The translations under genes were made by a program, and so were the position numbers. A stretch of 64,000 nt of DNA from Rotaria sp. Silwood1. Its lineage: Eukaryota; Rotifera; Eurotatoria; Philodinida; Philodinidae. The notes under the pieces were generated by a model, which made no database searches, had not been told where the DNA came from, and worked only from the letters and a program-made list of their open reading frames with translations. The DNA is taken from NCBI GenBank assembly GCA_905250075.1, contig CAJNOP010000516.1:87233-151232 (forward strand), given 5' to 3'. This document shows, piece after piece, positions 1 to 12,982 of this stretch; the first letter of the stretch is position 1, and each line of letters opens with the position of its first letter.

Positions 1-213
1 TTGAACTATATATTTTTTTCTTTTTATTTCTTTCATTTGAGAAAGAACTTTATCGATATTTTCGTTGCAGTAGAATTTATTAACATGTAAATCAACAATG
101 AATAAACCTTCTATTGTTCGAACACGTGATAACGCTGTGTAACCCATGCCAGTGCCAAACAAATCTTTTGTACTAATTACAACTTGATCAACTGTTATAC
201 CTTGAGCTTTATG
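1..213 (-). CDS. Helitron helicase, C-terminal continuation (3' part of the interrupted gene, runs off window)
   Basis: Seventy-one open codons on the minus strand begin HKAQGITVDQVVIS and include GYTALSRVRT, the conserved motif VI end of Pif1/RecD-like helicases. Omitting 216-2003 and one TA copy joins WAMTV to HKAQG in the same frame, so this is the displaced tail of the gene at 2004-7442. No stop is reached before position 1, so further domains (for example an endonuclease, as in Helentrons) cannot be judged. Confidence 0.88.
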
Positions 214-215
214 TA

Positions 216-352
216 CAGGGTGGTAAATAATATTATTCCAGGGGGGTAACAGTATGATCTCGAATCGGAGATATCATGAATTTTATACCAAATGAAAGCC
301 CGTGAAAAATGGGGTTTAGTGATAGTAAATAGTAAGACTTTGAAGAACTTTC
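216..352 (+). repeat. Left terminal inverted repeat of mariner-type element
   Basis: 137 bp, complementary to 1867-2003 with two mismatches. Contains CGAATCGGAGATATCATGAA and ends at GAAGAACTTTC. Much longer than the roughly 30-bp TIRs of classical mariner. Confidence 0.92.
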
Positions 353-633
353 GTGTACCAAATTTTTAAAAACAACGAAATTTTCTTTCAAAAACACGTT
401 AAAAATCATTTTTCATACATTTTGAGACATTGAAAACGAACATTTTTTATGAAAACGAAAGAGAAATGATAACGATGATGATATATGACTATGACTCACA
501 CAATAAGATGGTTCTTTGGCGTTCTGTTCTTCTCTCCACGTGATACTAGTTATTTGAAAAATTTTTTCGTTCTCGGACTGTCTGAAAGTTATAGTCGAGT
601 GAAATCTCAGTGTTTTTTCGTTTGTTATTTCAA

Positions 634-1737
634 ATGGCTGGCGCTTATGATACCGAACAACAAAGAATGATTGATAGAATTAAATGCATTACTTTCCGAG
701 AAGCTCGTGATGCTGGTGCAACATTTATAAATAGACAATGGATTGCCGACAAAATTCACCGTACGACTCGATTTGTTACAGAATGGTGGGAAAAATCGTG
801 TGACCAATGTTTTGCTGATTATTCGAATGCTGGTCCTAAACTCAAGTTATCGAGAGCTGCTCAGGACATTATTCGTGAAGCAAGTGGTCACCAACGGAAA
901 AGCGGTTCTGTCGTGGCGAAAGAGATTGCAAAGAAACAAAAAGAATATGTTACTCGACAAACAGTTAATAACTACCGTCGTAGGGAAGGATTAAAGCCTT
1001 TTCATGTTATTTCAAGACCGTTAAAATCTGAAACTCATATATCAGATCGATTATGGCTCTGTGATTGGTTGAAAGATTGGACTGAAGAAGATTTTCTTCA
1101 TCTGGCACCATCAGATGAATTTTATGTTTGGACAGTTCGCAAACCAAATTATCAAAATGATAGGATTTGGGCAAAAAGTGTTGAAGATATTGAAGACGAT
1201 GAAAGGTATCGCGAAATGGTTAAAAACCAAGCGTGTATCGGTATTTTTATCATTTTCACCGCGAAAAAAATGCATTGGGTGATTAAAGACAAAGGTGAAT
1301 CTTGGACCGGTCAATATTTTCGTGACATTATTTTAATGCAACACGTATTTCCATTCCTCACCGACGAGGAAAACGTAATTGATCTGGATAATGTGATATT
1401 TGTTCACGATAAAGCACCGTGTATGCGAGCAAACATGACTCAACATCTGATTAGAGATAACAAAATCGAGTTTTGGGGCAATGATATTTGGCCTGGTAAT
1501 TCGCCCGATCTCAATGCGGCGGAACATATTGGATCAATAATGAAAGATGAAGTTGAACAAAAAATGTTATCGGAAACTGGACATAATCGATATAGTGAAG
1601 ACACACTTAAAAAGCACATTGCGGATGTTTTGACGGACATGGAAGAAAATACCGAATTGTTTGAAGCTCTTTTATGTTCGTATCCATCTCGACTTCGTGC
1701 AGTAAAGAGTGCTAATGGTCGTCATACTGATTATTGA
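634..1737 (+). CDS. Tc1/mariner-type DDE transposase (DD37E)
   Basis: 367 codons from MAGAYDTEQQRMIDRIK; an in-frame ATG at 610 would add eight residues, but the downstream start fits the family length better. The N-terminal part (residues about 15-130) is helix-turn-helix-like DNA-binding sequence. Catalytic triad: D in APSDEFYVW, D in FVHDKAPCMRAN, E in SPDLNAAEHIGSIMK, with 37 residues between the last two by my count. The PGNSPDLN segment matches the conserved PxxSPDLNPxE block of Tc1/mariner enzymes. No frameshift or stop is seen. It would cut and paste the flanking element. Confidence 0.92.
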   Translation: MAGAYDTEQQRMIDRIKCITFREARDAGATFINRQWIADKIHRTTRFVTEWWEKSCDQCFADYSNAGPKLKLSRAAQDIIREASGHQRKSGSVVAKEIAKKQKEYVTRQTVNNYRRREGLKPFHVISRPLKSETHISDRLWLCDWLKDWTEEDFLHLAPSDEFYVWTVRKPNYQNDRIWAKSVEDIEDDERYREMVKNQACIGIFIIFTAKKMHWVIKDKGESWTGQYFRDIILMQHVFPFLTDEENVIDLDNVIFVHDKAPCMRANMTQHLIRDNKIEFWGNDIWPGNSPDLNAAEHIGSIMKDEVEQKMLSETGHNRYSEDTLKKHIADVLTDMEENTELFEALLCSYPSRLRAVKSANGRHTDY

Positions 1738-1866
1738 TTGTACTCAATAAATAATAAGAAAATAAACAGTTGTACAACATATAGTTTAGCCCCGAACTTT
1801 TTCGATGAACTGATTTTATAATATTTTATGTCGATAAAAATCGTAACGTTTGATAAATTAATACAA

Positions 1867-2003
1867 GAAAGTTCTTCAAAGTCTTACTATTTACTATCAC
1901 TAAACCCCATTTTTCACGAGCTTTCATTTGGTATAAAATTCATGATATCTCCGATTCGAGATCATAGTGTTACCCCCCTGGAATAATATTATTTACCACC
2001 CTG
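1867..2003 (-). repeat. Right terminal inverted repeat of mariner-type element
   Basis: Reverse complement of 216-352. It is followed directly by the TA target duplicate and the resumed helicase frame. Confidence 0.92.
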
Positions 2004-5000
2004 TACAGTCATCGCCCAACTAAGACGTAGAGGAAATTGTTTTATTGATTTCCTTGAACGGAAATCGGAATCCTGTTGATCAATAGTGTCACTTTCTCGT
2101 GTTACACAAATTGTATCTTTTCCATGACAATGTGGACAACTAATACGATGCAGACGTCCAACTGTAGTTGAATCACATGTAATTATTATTCGAGAGATCT
2201 CTGTATTATTATTGTTCACAAAATCTATAATACGACCTGTTACACCATTTGCTAATCCATCGTTTACAGAAATATTTTTTGTTATCATTACTCGAGCATT
2301 TTTAGCAAGTCTTAGAGGTTTATTATTCTTTCTTGAATGTTTAGAAACGCCTTGTTTTATTTCTTTCTCATTGCTATCGACTTCATAAAAGGTTCGAATA
2401 TTAGTACAAATCTTCTCTATCATTTCCTCGTTATGTGCATCGACTTGAGCATTTTTAGCAAAAAGATGTAATGCTTCTGGATGATATTCTTTGTTTAAAT
2501 AACGTTGATGGCATTTTTCAAGCACATCACGATCTTCCTTACTCATATCTTCTTTTTTTTTAATTTTTCGAATACGATTAAGCATTTGTGAAAATGAAAC
2601 ATTTGTTTTTTGTCTTTCATTGATGTTAAGCTCAACATATTCGAAATGATCAGACCAAAGTAAAGAAGAATAAATACTTGAAGATGCTACAGGTGAACAT
2701 TGATAAAAGTCACCAATAGCAATTATTCCAACATTACCAAAAATAGCTGTATTTGAATGTATACCCATAATTTGCGTAAGACGAGAGTGCATGGCACCCC
2801 ATAGATTTGCTTGTATGAGAGAAACCTCATCAACAAATAGCAATTTGAGAGAATGCAATTTACATCGATAGCTATTCAGTTTATCACAAGACAAATGATC
2901 ATTTAAGCTATTAGACTGAGTGCCAATCCCGAATGCACTATGAATAGTAACTCCACCAACATTGACAGCTGCTGCACCTGTGAAAGCTGTAATCAATGTA
3001 TGAATTTCATCAATATTTTCATCAGGTTCTAAGTGTTTTTTTCGAGAAAAAATCTTTGTTGCTTCATAATGAAGACATTTCAAAAGGTGACTTTTACCTG
3101 TGCCTGCTCCTCCCGTAATGAACAAACGAAGAGGTTCGACATCAGGATTATGTAAACGTTTTGTACACCATTCTCGAACATAATAAAATACTTCTTGTTG
3201 TTCATAGTTCATCGATTCTAAGAAGGGTCTTATTTCATCTGTAGTAGCAAAAGTTTGCTTCAAGTCAATGAACGTTTTTTTATTTTTACTTTTATGAATT
3301 ACATTGAAATCAGGATTATCTTCTTGTTCAATTTCTCTTGACCACATACTATCTTTTTCTCTGTTAGCAACAATTTCAGCCCATTCGTCGTCTTTCATAT
3401 TCAATGATAATTCATTGAATAATGATTCTGTTTCACCTGTTTCTTTGACATGAGCTTCATATTTTCTTTGGTTTTCATGCACAATATCTTTTACTTTTCT
3501 TATACATTGTTGTCGAGCATCAAAAACTTCACCAATTTGATAAAATAATTCATAAGGTTTTTTTAATTCATTTCGACTTCTTATCGGTAAATAGAGAGAA
3601 AGAAGATTTTCAAAATAATTTTCTCTATCTGTTTCTCTATTGAAATATGGATACCGAATAATAGCACTACGATTACAACGTTTTTTAATAGCGAAATTCA
3701 ATGTTTGCAATCGTTTAATTGGTGTCTTTGGATTTTTAATGTTCTTATTAATCGATATGATTTCATATTCAGAAGCAAAATCTGCCATACAAATATCGAA
3801 TTCCGGTTCTTCTGGTCTATCAAAATATTTGTCAGCTAAGTTAGACATATATATATTTTCGTCATCTGGATCCAATTCTTTTAATATATTTTGTGATTTT
3901 AAAAATTTACAACTATTTGAATGTGCTGGTACAAAAACAAAACCTCGACTTGAATATGTTAGTGGCATTTTAGTTGCACGATAAATAGCTTCTTGTACAC
4001 TAACTTGTCGATGATTAAAAAATGTACCTGTTAATTTTTTCATTTCTTCTCGAACGGACATATTTCCATCACGACATTCTTTATGAGTTGCTTCTAGTAA
4101 TAAACTCATTTCTCGTTCTGGTTTTGTTGTATATGACATAAGATATTTTGCACAAGCATATGGATCAAGTACGAATTGAATATCCATATTAGCATTCCAT
4201 GCTTTCAATATTTCTTCATTATATTGATTAACCCATCGTGCATTAGGTTCTCTTTTATGAATCATGGTCGTTCTAGTATGAACAACACGAAGAGCACATT
4301 CGTAATCCTCATAGGTCCAATTATACTTTGTTAGAAGATTATCAAAATCCGACCATGACAAAATTTTTTCCTTTTCTAATTTATTCATCGTTGCATTCAT
4401 TTCCGTAAGAATTTCTTTCATTTTTTTAAACTTTTGTTTATCATCATCATTCTCAGCTTTTAATGGTTCACAAATGAATGTCCGTCGAGCAACAGGCCGA
4501 GGAAATCCAAAACGACACAACATTTTATACAATTTTAAACAAGACTTTGAATGATTACGAGAATGAATCTGTAATTCTTTGACAAGATAGTGTAATATTG
4601 GATCTTCTTCTAATGATGGGAATCGTGTCGTAATATATTTGTCACAAAATTTAACGATTTCCTCACGAGTTTTTTCATCGGTGTGCAATCCAATGTAAAC
4701 AGGTGCACCTTTTACCCAAAGTGGCATGTGAGAATGTGGTGAACCTCGCATTTGCATTTCTATACGAGCAAACCAGTCTTCAATAATGCCTAGACACGAT
4801 GCTCCACCTTTAATAAATAAATTCATAAATGTATTAAATCGTTTTTCAAACAAACGTGCAGCTAGAACAGGATTCGCACGTAAAAGTTTTGTTTTTTCTT
4901 CAAATGTATATGATTCTTTTATTGGAGCTCCAGTGTGACGTACAAAAGTATCAGTGAATTCTTTCCAACGTAGATCAGCACATGATAATGTAAGAAAAAA

Positions 5001-7442
5001 GGTTGGAAAACCTAGTTGACGTGTCATTCCGAATAAGTCTTTTAAACGTTTATACCAATATTGTGGACTACCTCGAACACATTGCAAATGACGATATATC
5101 ATATCTTTATTCATAAGAAATTTCATTTGCATTTCATCTAAGCTTTGTTTAGCATTCATTGGTAATTTTTTTCGGAAAGCAATATTGATTCCGGAGTATA
5201 CTTGTTTCAAGTCACCTAAATACTGTAGATAAAAAATGTAACTTGAATCTGAAGCAAAACGAGAATCTGATGAAAATAAACGTGCTTTACAATATTCTTT
5301 CCATTTAAGAATTGTTTGACGATCTTCGTCATATGAGCCTTGACCATCTGGAAATAAATGAGGAAAGGCTAATGCTTCAATTGTTTTATCTGTTAATAAT
5401 GAACTTAATTTATTTTTTTCAGCTGGTGCTACTACGCATGGCTCTTTGTCAAAGACTAAAAAATCATTAAAATCACATGGTTGAGTACATGAATCTGTAC
5501 CAATATTATATTTAGTACGAATGTCTTGTTCATCCTCATTTATTTCTTCATCACTGTCAATAGTATTATCAATATCACCTAAAGCTAATCTTTTTAGATT
5601 ATTTTCATTAGATATTTCTGTTTGTTCAATGACAGTCTCTTCTGATATGGTGTCAACATCCATTGGTTCAAGTACTAACTCAACGTTATTGTCGTAGTTT
5701 TTTTCTTGATCAGATGTAAGATAGTTTTCATGAATTTCATTTATCTTTATACTTTTGTATGCTGGATGCATCTTAGTTAAAACAAATAGTGCATCTCTTA
5801 CGTCATTTGGATTTATTAATTGTTCTTCCCATACAGCTTTGTACTTTATGCGTCGTTTCAGTTGTAATCGGACCATCATGGATTTATCAACTGGACGAGG
5901 TAATATAGTTACAGTGTCTTGTACATCTGATGGCACACAATGAAGTGGCCCTTTAGTACCTTTTTGTGATAATCTACTTGATAATTTTCCTGATGTTAAG
6001 TTTACAATTTTCATAAATGGTAATCTTAAAGCAATTAAATGCTTTTCAAGATTATTTAATCTTTTTAATTCAGATGGAATTTCACAAACTTCCAATTTAT
6101 TCATAACTGCTCGGCTTGGCATTTGTCGTTTCTTTATTTTGTCTGAACATGATTTACAAATCCACTTTTGTTCTGTTGACGATGAATATTTAAAGCAAGA
6201 TTGAATATGTTTTTTTATGTCATATGACATGTTTTGTTTTATATACTTTTCTTCAGCAAATGGTATCACCTGATTACGAAAAAGTGCTAACCGACACGAT
6301 ATACAAACATAATCAGGTCCTTCTCGAATAATTTTTCGAAACTTTTTCAAATTCTCTATATATATATTGGTGTGTTTAAATGTACATTTATGACTTTGAA
6401 AAGTGGCATATTTTTTTAGAATACGTCTACGTTGATTATAAAGCTGTCTTGACTTTCGTGTCATCAATGTATTATTACTACGATACGAATTCAATGCACG
6501 CTCAATCATTTTGAATCGTATCGAATTATCAGTATAATATCTGTTCAAAACTTGACTTTTCATATTTGCTTTGTATTTATTTCGAAAATCAGAATTAGTA
6601 TGATATTTATTTAAAATATTCATATTTGATTGTGCTACAACTTTGTTACGATACTCTGTATTATTATGATATTTATTAAAAACAATACATTTTGATCGTG
6701 CTTTAACTTTCTGACGGAAAATCTTATCTCTATGATATTTATCAAAACAATGAATCTTTGAACGCGATTTCATCTTTTCACGAAAATTGAAATTATTATG
6801 ATATTTCAAGGAAATATTACTATTTGCCCGAGCCTTTTCTCTGTTACGAAAGTCATTGTTGTTTTGATATTTATTTCGATAATATTTTCTTAAACGTTCA
6901 CTCTGTTGTTGATGAAATAAAACCTCACGACAATTGTTCCGCTCACACCGTTTATTCCGACTACGAAGTTTTGTTGTTAGCTCTTCATTACTAAGAGTTT
7001 TTCTTGTTTCTTTTTGAGCTTTTCGATTTTTTGATTGTCTTTTTCGTTCATTATCCAAACGACAAACCTTTGATACAAGTCTCTTAACAATATCCTCGAC
7101 TATATTTGATTCATCAAATTCTTCATTCACTTGAGCTGAATCAGAAAAGTTATCTTGTTTTTTCACGTTATTCCCAAAACTAATACAATGTGAACCGATT
7201 AAGTCCGTTTCTGATATGCCGAGTAATCTTGGCACACGTGAAACAGCTGAGACATTATGTTTGAAACTCGAAAATCTTTTCACAGCCTTTATCGTTAAAA
7301 TTAAAATTCGCCATGAACGACTAACACGTGAATGAATTTGTTGTCGTCGTTTATAGGCTTCTTTTCGTATTTTAACTTTTGATGAAATTGTTTTTTTTCG
7401 GGCCATATTTAATCCGATGAAAAAAGTTATTAAATATTTCAA
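2004..7442 (-). CDS. Helitron Rep/Pif1-like helicase, main part (5' portion of interrupted gene)
   Basis: About 1810 codons open on the minus strand; the first ATG is at 7442, with a second at 7406 starting MARKKTISSK that may be the real start. Order of parts: basic N-terminus; a run of about seven 20-21 residue repeats of the form KYHNN..FR.K.KA.S (residues about 170-330); a Cys-rich DUF6570-like segment with CISC and CKSC pairs (about 370-450); Helitron_like_N with the HUH motif in RGSPHSHMPLW (near 900); a two-tyrosine Rep motif KYLMSYTTK (near 1097); then Pif1-type helicase with Walker A GGAGTGKSHLL (near 1445), Walker B LLFVDEVSLI (near 1534) and GDFYQCSPV. These are the rolling-circle nickase and SF1B helicase of Helitrons. 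The frame is open up to a transposon inserted in helicase motif VI, so the protein would end wrongly in transposon sequence. Continues at 1-213. Confidence 0.9.
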
Positions 7443-7556
7443 AGCAAAATATTAAAAAAACAAAACGTTTTTCTTTGAGATTTAGCACGTGTATAAACGA
7501 AGCACGGCTTAAACTTCTAAGATGTAAAACGAGTATTATCTCCTAGCTTTATGAGA

Positions 7557-7960
7557 TAACCAACAGAAAAGTTTCTTTCGAGCCAAATCTTCTTTCCTAC
7601 TTAGCGAAGATCTACTCGATTCTGAGAAAGAAACTTTAAAAAGCCGAAACTTAGTGGCTTTCTTTCAATCAAATTAAAATTGATTATATAATTTTCTTTT
7701 TTTACCCCTGAACAATCAAAATTTTAATTTATTTTTATTTATGTTGCAATTATTACTATAACAAATATAATCTAAAATAAATTTATCAATATTACAAAAT
7801 CAACAAGATAATAAAAGGTAAAATATCTTTAAACACTAAACACAGTCATTAGAAAAAACAATTCCGTTCATTTAATTCATTCCTGACACCACTAACAAAT
7901 TTATAACGTCTTCACATCAACACTTGAAGTAATTTTATAATTCTTTTTTACTATCCAATG
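7557..7960 (+). repeat. Satellite-flank repeat, copy 1
   Basis: About 400 bp starting ATAACCAACAGAAAAGTTTC, containing TTAGTGGCTTTCTT and TGCAATTATTAC, and running into the tandem units. Its diverged second copy is at about 12983-13390 in the same orientation, 5.43 kb downstream. Confidence 0.8.
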
Positions 7961-10900
7961 ATTGCTATCGTAAACATTATCTAAAAAAAATAAACACATT
8001 TAAGCACATTACAAAATTCACCAAATAAAAAAAGGGAAAATATTTCCATATAGTAAAAAGAACACTTGAAAAACAATTGTATTATCCGTCTTTGCGTTAA
8101 CATTTGAACTAAGTTTATAATCCCTTTTTACTATCCAATAATTGTTATTATTAATGTTATCTGAAAACAAAAAAAAGAATTTCAGAGTATTAGAGAATCA
8201 ACAAAATAATACAAGGAAAAATAATTCCATATGCTAAAAGAACGATTGAAAAACAATTGCATTATTCAAATAATGGTATGACACGTCCTTCCGTTAACAC
8301 TAGAACATAGTCTATGATTCTTTTTTACTATCCAATGATTGCTATCGTAAATATTATCTAAAAAAACAATAAATAAATTTAAGAACATTAGAAAAACAAC
8401 GAAATGATAAAAGGAAAATATTTTGATATACTAAAAAGAACAATTGAAAAACAATTGTATTATTCGTCTTTCCGTTAACACTTGAACTAAGATTGTAATT
8501 CTTTTTTACTATCCAATGATTCCTATCGTAAATATTATCTAAAAAAAAAAAAATTAAGAACATTAGACAAGTAACAAAATAATAAAACGAAAAATAGTTG
8601 CATATGGTAAAAAGAACAATTGAAAAACAATTCTATTATTCGTCTTTGCGTTAACACTTGAACATACTTTATAATTCTTTTTTACTATCCAATGATTGCT
8701 ATCGTACATATTATCTAAAAAATAAATATACAAATTTAAGAACATTAGAAAATTAACGAAATAATAAACGGGAAAATATTTCCATAGAGTAAAACACACA
8801 ATTGAAAAACAATCGTATTATCCGTCTTTGCGTTAACACTGGAGCTAAGTTTATAATTGTTTTTTAATATCCAATGATTACTATTGTAAATATTATCTAA
8901 AAAAAATAAATAAATAAATTTAAGAACATTAGAAAAGTAACGAAATAATAAAACAGAAAATATTTCCATATGGTAAAAAGAACAATTGAAAAACAATTGT
9001 TTTATCCGTCTTTCCGTTTACACTTGAGTTAAGTTTATAATTTTTTTTTTTTTAATGTCCAATGATTGCTATCGTAAATATTATCTAAAATATAAATAAA
9101 TAAATTTAAGAACATTAGAAAAGTAACGAAATAATACAACGCAAAAATATTTCCATATGGTAAAAAGAACAATTGAAAAACAATTGTATTATTCAAATAT
9201 TGATATGATAGGTCTTTTTTGCGTTAACACTTCAACTAAGTTTATAATTCTTTTCTCCTATTCAATGATTGCTATCGTAAATATTGTCTAAAAAATAAAT
9301 AAATAAATTTAAGAACATCAGAAAATTAACGAGATAATAAGAGGGAAAATATTTCCGGACAGTAAAAAGAACAATTGAAAAACAATTGTATTGTCCGTCC
9401 TTGCGTTAACACTTGAACTAAGTTGATAATTCTTTTTTAATGTCCAATGATTACTATCGTAAATATTATCTAAAAAATAAATAAATAAATTTAAGAACAT
9501 TAGAAAATTAACGAAATAATAAGAGGAAAAATATTTCCGTACAATAAAAAGAACAATTGAAAAACGATTGTATTATTCGTCTTTGCGTTAACACATGAAC
9601 TAAGTTTACAATTCTTTTTTTACTATCCAATGATTGCTATCGTAAATATTATCTAAAAAACAAATATATAAATTTAAGAACATTAGAAAATTAACTAAAT
9701 AATAAGAGGGAAAATATTTCCGTACCATAAAAAGAACAATTGAAAAACCATTGTATTATTCGTCTTTGCGTTAAGACATGAACTAAGTTTATAATTCTTT
9801 TTCACTATTCAATGATTGCTATCGTGAATATTATCTAAAAAATAAATATATAAATTGAAGAACATTAGAAAATTAACGAAACAATAAACGGGAAAAATAT
9901 TTCCATATAGTAAAAATAGCAATTCACAAAGAATTGTATTATCCGTCTTTGCGTTGACACTTGAACTAAGTTTATAAATCTTTTTCAATCTCGAATGCTT
10001 CCTATCATTAATGTTATCTGAAAAGAAAAAAAAAATTTCAGAATTTTACAGAATCAACAAAATAATACAAGGAAAAATATTTCCATATACTAGAAGAACG
10101 ATTGAAAAACAGTTGTATTATTCAAATATTGATATGATAGGTCGTTTTTGCCTTCACACTTGAACTAAGTTTATAATTGTTTTTTACTATCCAGCGATTC
10201 CCATGATAAAGATTACGGAAAAAAATAAATAAATTGAACAATACTAGATACCCAACAAAATAATGTTAAAAACACAGTTCCATATACTAAGAAAAAAAAG
10301 AAATATTCAAAAAGAATTCTATTATCCCATTCTTGCTATGATGCTTTTTGTATTAACACTTGATATACGTTTATAATTCCTTTTTACTATTGAATGATAG
10401 CTGCGACGAAGTTTATCTAAAAAAACGAAACAAATTTCAGAATATTAGAGAATCAACAAAATAATAAAAGCAAAAATATTTGCTTACGCTAAAACAACGA
10501 TTGAAAAACAATTGCATTATTCAAATATTGATATGATAGGTCTTTTTTGCGTTAACACTTGAACTAAGTTTATAATTCTTTTTTACTATCCTATGATTGC
10601 TATCGTAAATATTATCTAAAAAAAAACAAAAAAAATAAATAAATTTAAGAACATTAGAAAATTAACGAAATAATAAAAGGGAAAATATTTCCATATAGTA
10701 AAAATAGCACTTCAAAAAGAATTGTATTATGCGTCTTTGCGTTGACACTTGAACTAAGTTTCTAATTCTTTTTCACTCTCGAATGGTTGCTATCTTTAAT
10801 GTTATCTGAAAAGAAAAAAAAACTTCAGAATATTAGAGAATCAACAAAATAATACAAGCAAAAATATTTCCATATACTAGAAGAACGATTGAAAAACAGT

Positions 10901-12982
10901 TGTATTATTCAAATATTGATATGATAGGTCTTTTTTGCGCTAACACTTGAACTAAGTTTATAGTTCTTTTTTACTATGGAATGATTGCTATCGTAAATAT
11001 TATCTAAAAAAAAAATAAATAAATTTAAGAACATTCGATAATTAACCAAATACTAAAAGGGAAAATATTTCCATATAGTAATAATAGCAATTCAAAAAGA
11101 ATTGTATTATCCGTCTTTGCGTTGACAGTTGAACTAAGTTTACAATTCTTTTTCACTCTCGAATGCTTCCTATCATTAATGTTATCTGAAAAGCAAAGAA
11201 AAATTTCAGAATGTTAGACAATCAACAAAATAGTACAAGGAAAAATATTTTCTTATGCTAAAAGAACGATTAAAAAATAATTGCATTATTCAAAGATTGA
11301 TTGATACATCTTTGGGTTAACAATTGAACTAAGTATATAATTCTTTTTCACACTGCAATGATTGCTATCATTAATGTTATCTGAAAAGAAAAAAAAAATT
11401 TCAGAATATTAGAGAATCAACAAAATAATACAAGCAAAAATATTTCCATATACTAAAAGAACGATTGAAAAACAGTTGTATTAGTCAAATATTGATATGA
11501 TAGGTTTTTTTTGCGTTAACACTTGAACTAAGTTTATAATTCTTTTTTACTATCTAACGATTGCTATCGTAAATATTGTCTAAAAAAAAAAAAAAATAAA
11601 TCAATTTCAGAACATTAGAAAATTAACGAAATAATAGAAAGGAAAATATTTCCATATAGTAAAAAGAACGATTGAAAAACAATTATATTATCCGTCTTTG
11701 AGTTGACACTTGAACTAAGTTTATAATTCTTTTTCACTGTCGAATGATTGCTATCAGCAATGTTATCTGAAAAGAAAAAAAAAATTTCAGAATATTAGAG
11801 AATCAACAAAATAATACAAGCAAAAATATTTCCATATACTAAAAGAACGATTGAAAAACAGTTGTATTAGTCAAATATTGATATGATAGGTCTTTTTTGC
11901 GTTAACACTTGAACTAAGTTTATAAGTCTTTTTTACTGTCGAATGGTTGCTATCGTAAATATTATCTAAAAAAAAAAGAATAAGTAAATTTAAGTACATT
12001 AGAAAATTAACTAAATAATAAAAGGAAAAAGATTTCCATGCGGTAAAAAGAACAATTGAAAAACAATTGTAATATCCGTCTTTGCGTTAACACTTGAACT
12101 AAGTTTATAGTTCTTTTTCACTATTCAGCGACTGCAATGATAAAGGTTATGTAAAAAAAAATAAATAAATTGAAGAATACTAGATAACCAACAAAATAAT
12201 ATTAAAAACAGTATTCCATATACTACAAGAAAAATATTGAAAAACAATTGTATTATCCAATTATTGCTAGGATACAGTTTGTATTGACACTTGGTATAAG
12301 TTTATAATTGTTTTTTACTATTTAATGGTAGCTGCCACAAAGTTTATCTAAAGAAAGAAAATAAATTTCAGAATATTAAAGAATTAATGAAATAATACAA
12401 GCAAAACATTTACATATACTAAAAAGAAGTATTCAAAAACAATTGTATTATTCATTTATTGATATGATACATCTTTGCATTAACATTTTAACTAAGTTAA
12501 TAATTCGTTGTTTAGTACCCAATGATCGCTATCATAAAGGTTATCTGAAAAATAAAATAAATTTAAGAATATTAGAAAATCAAGAAAATAATATAACGAA
12601 AAATATTTCCATATACCAAATAGAACTATTGAAAAACAATTGTATTATTCAAATATTGATATGATTCGTCTTTGCGTTAACACTTGAACTAAGTGTATAA
12701 TTCTTTTATATTATGCAATGATTGATATCACAAATATTATCTAAAAAAAAAAAACTAAGAATATGAGATAACCAGCAAAATAAAGTAACAAAAGCATTTC
12801 CATATATTTAAAAGAACTACTGAAAAGCGATTGCATTTTCTAATGATTCCGATCATATGTCTTTGCATTAATACTTGAAATAATTTTATAATTTTTTTTT
12901 TGTTATCCAATAAATGTTATCTAAAAGAAAAAAAGAATTTTAGTATATTATACAATCAATAAAATAATATAAGGAGAAACAT

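Larger units (their letters stand above)
216..2003 (+). mobile_element. Tc1/mariner-superfamily transposon (DD37E type), apparently complete
   Basis: 1788-bp element flanked by TA at 214-215 and 2004-2005, starting CAGGGTGGTAAATAATATT and ending in its reverse complement. The terminal inverted repeats are 137 bp (216-352 and 1867-2003) with two mismatches by my count. One transposase ORF lies between them. High TIR identity and an open ORF suggest recent activity. TA target duplication and DDE transposase are hallmarks of the superfamily; the 37-residue D-E spacing points to the ITmD37E-like branch. Confidence 0.93.
1..7556 (-). mobile_element. Helitron-type rolling-circle transposon, 3' end outside window
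   Basis: Minus-strand element carrying a Rep/Pif1-like helicase gene. The 5' terminus is placed at 7556: read on the minus strand, satellite sequence ending in A is followed by TCTCATAAAGC, fitting the 5' TC terminus and A/T target of Helitrons. The neighbouring sequence resumes as satellite whose second copy (about 12985) shares ATAACCAACA but not the Helitron side, which supports the boundary. The 3' terminus (CTRR plus hairpin) is beyond position 1. The element is split by a mariner-type insertion at 216-2003. Terminus position is inference. Confidence 0.75.

Noticed and set aside
485-670. 61-codon plus-strand ORF
   Set aside because: Lies between the left TIR and the transposase start in another frame; no domain.
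8354-9500. Repeated minus-strand ORFs reading DNIYDSNHWIVKKNY and VNAKTDNTIVFQLF
   Set aside because: They are translations of the satellite unit; unit lengths vary by non-multiples of three, and no start, splice or conserved codon pattern is seen.
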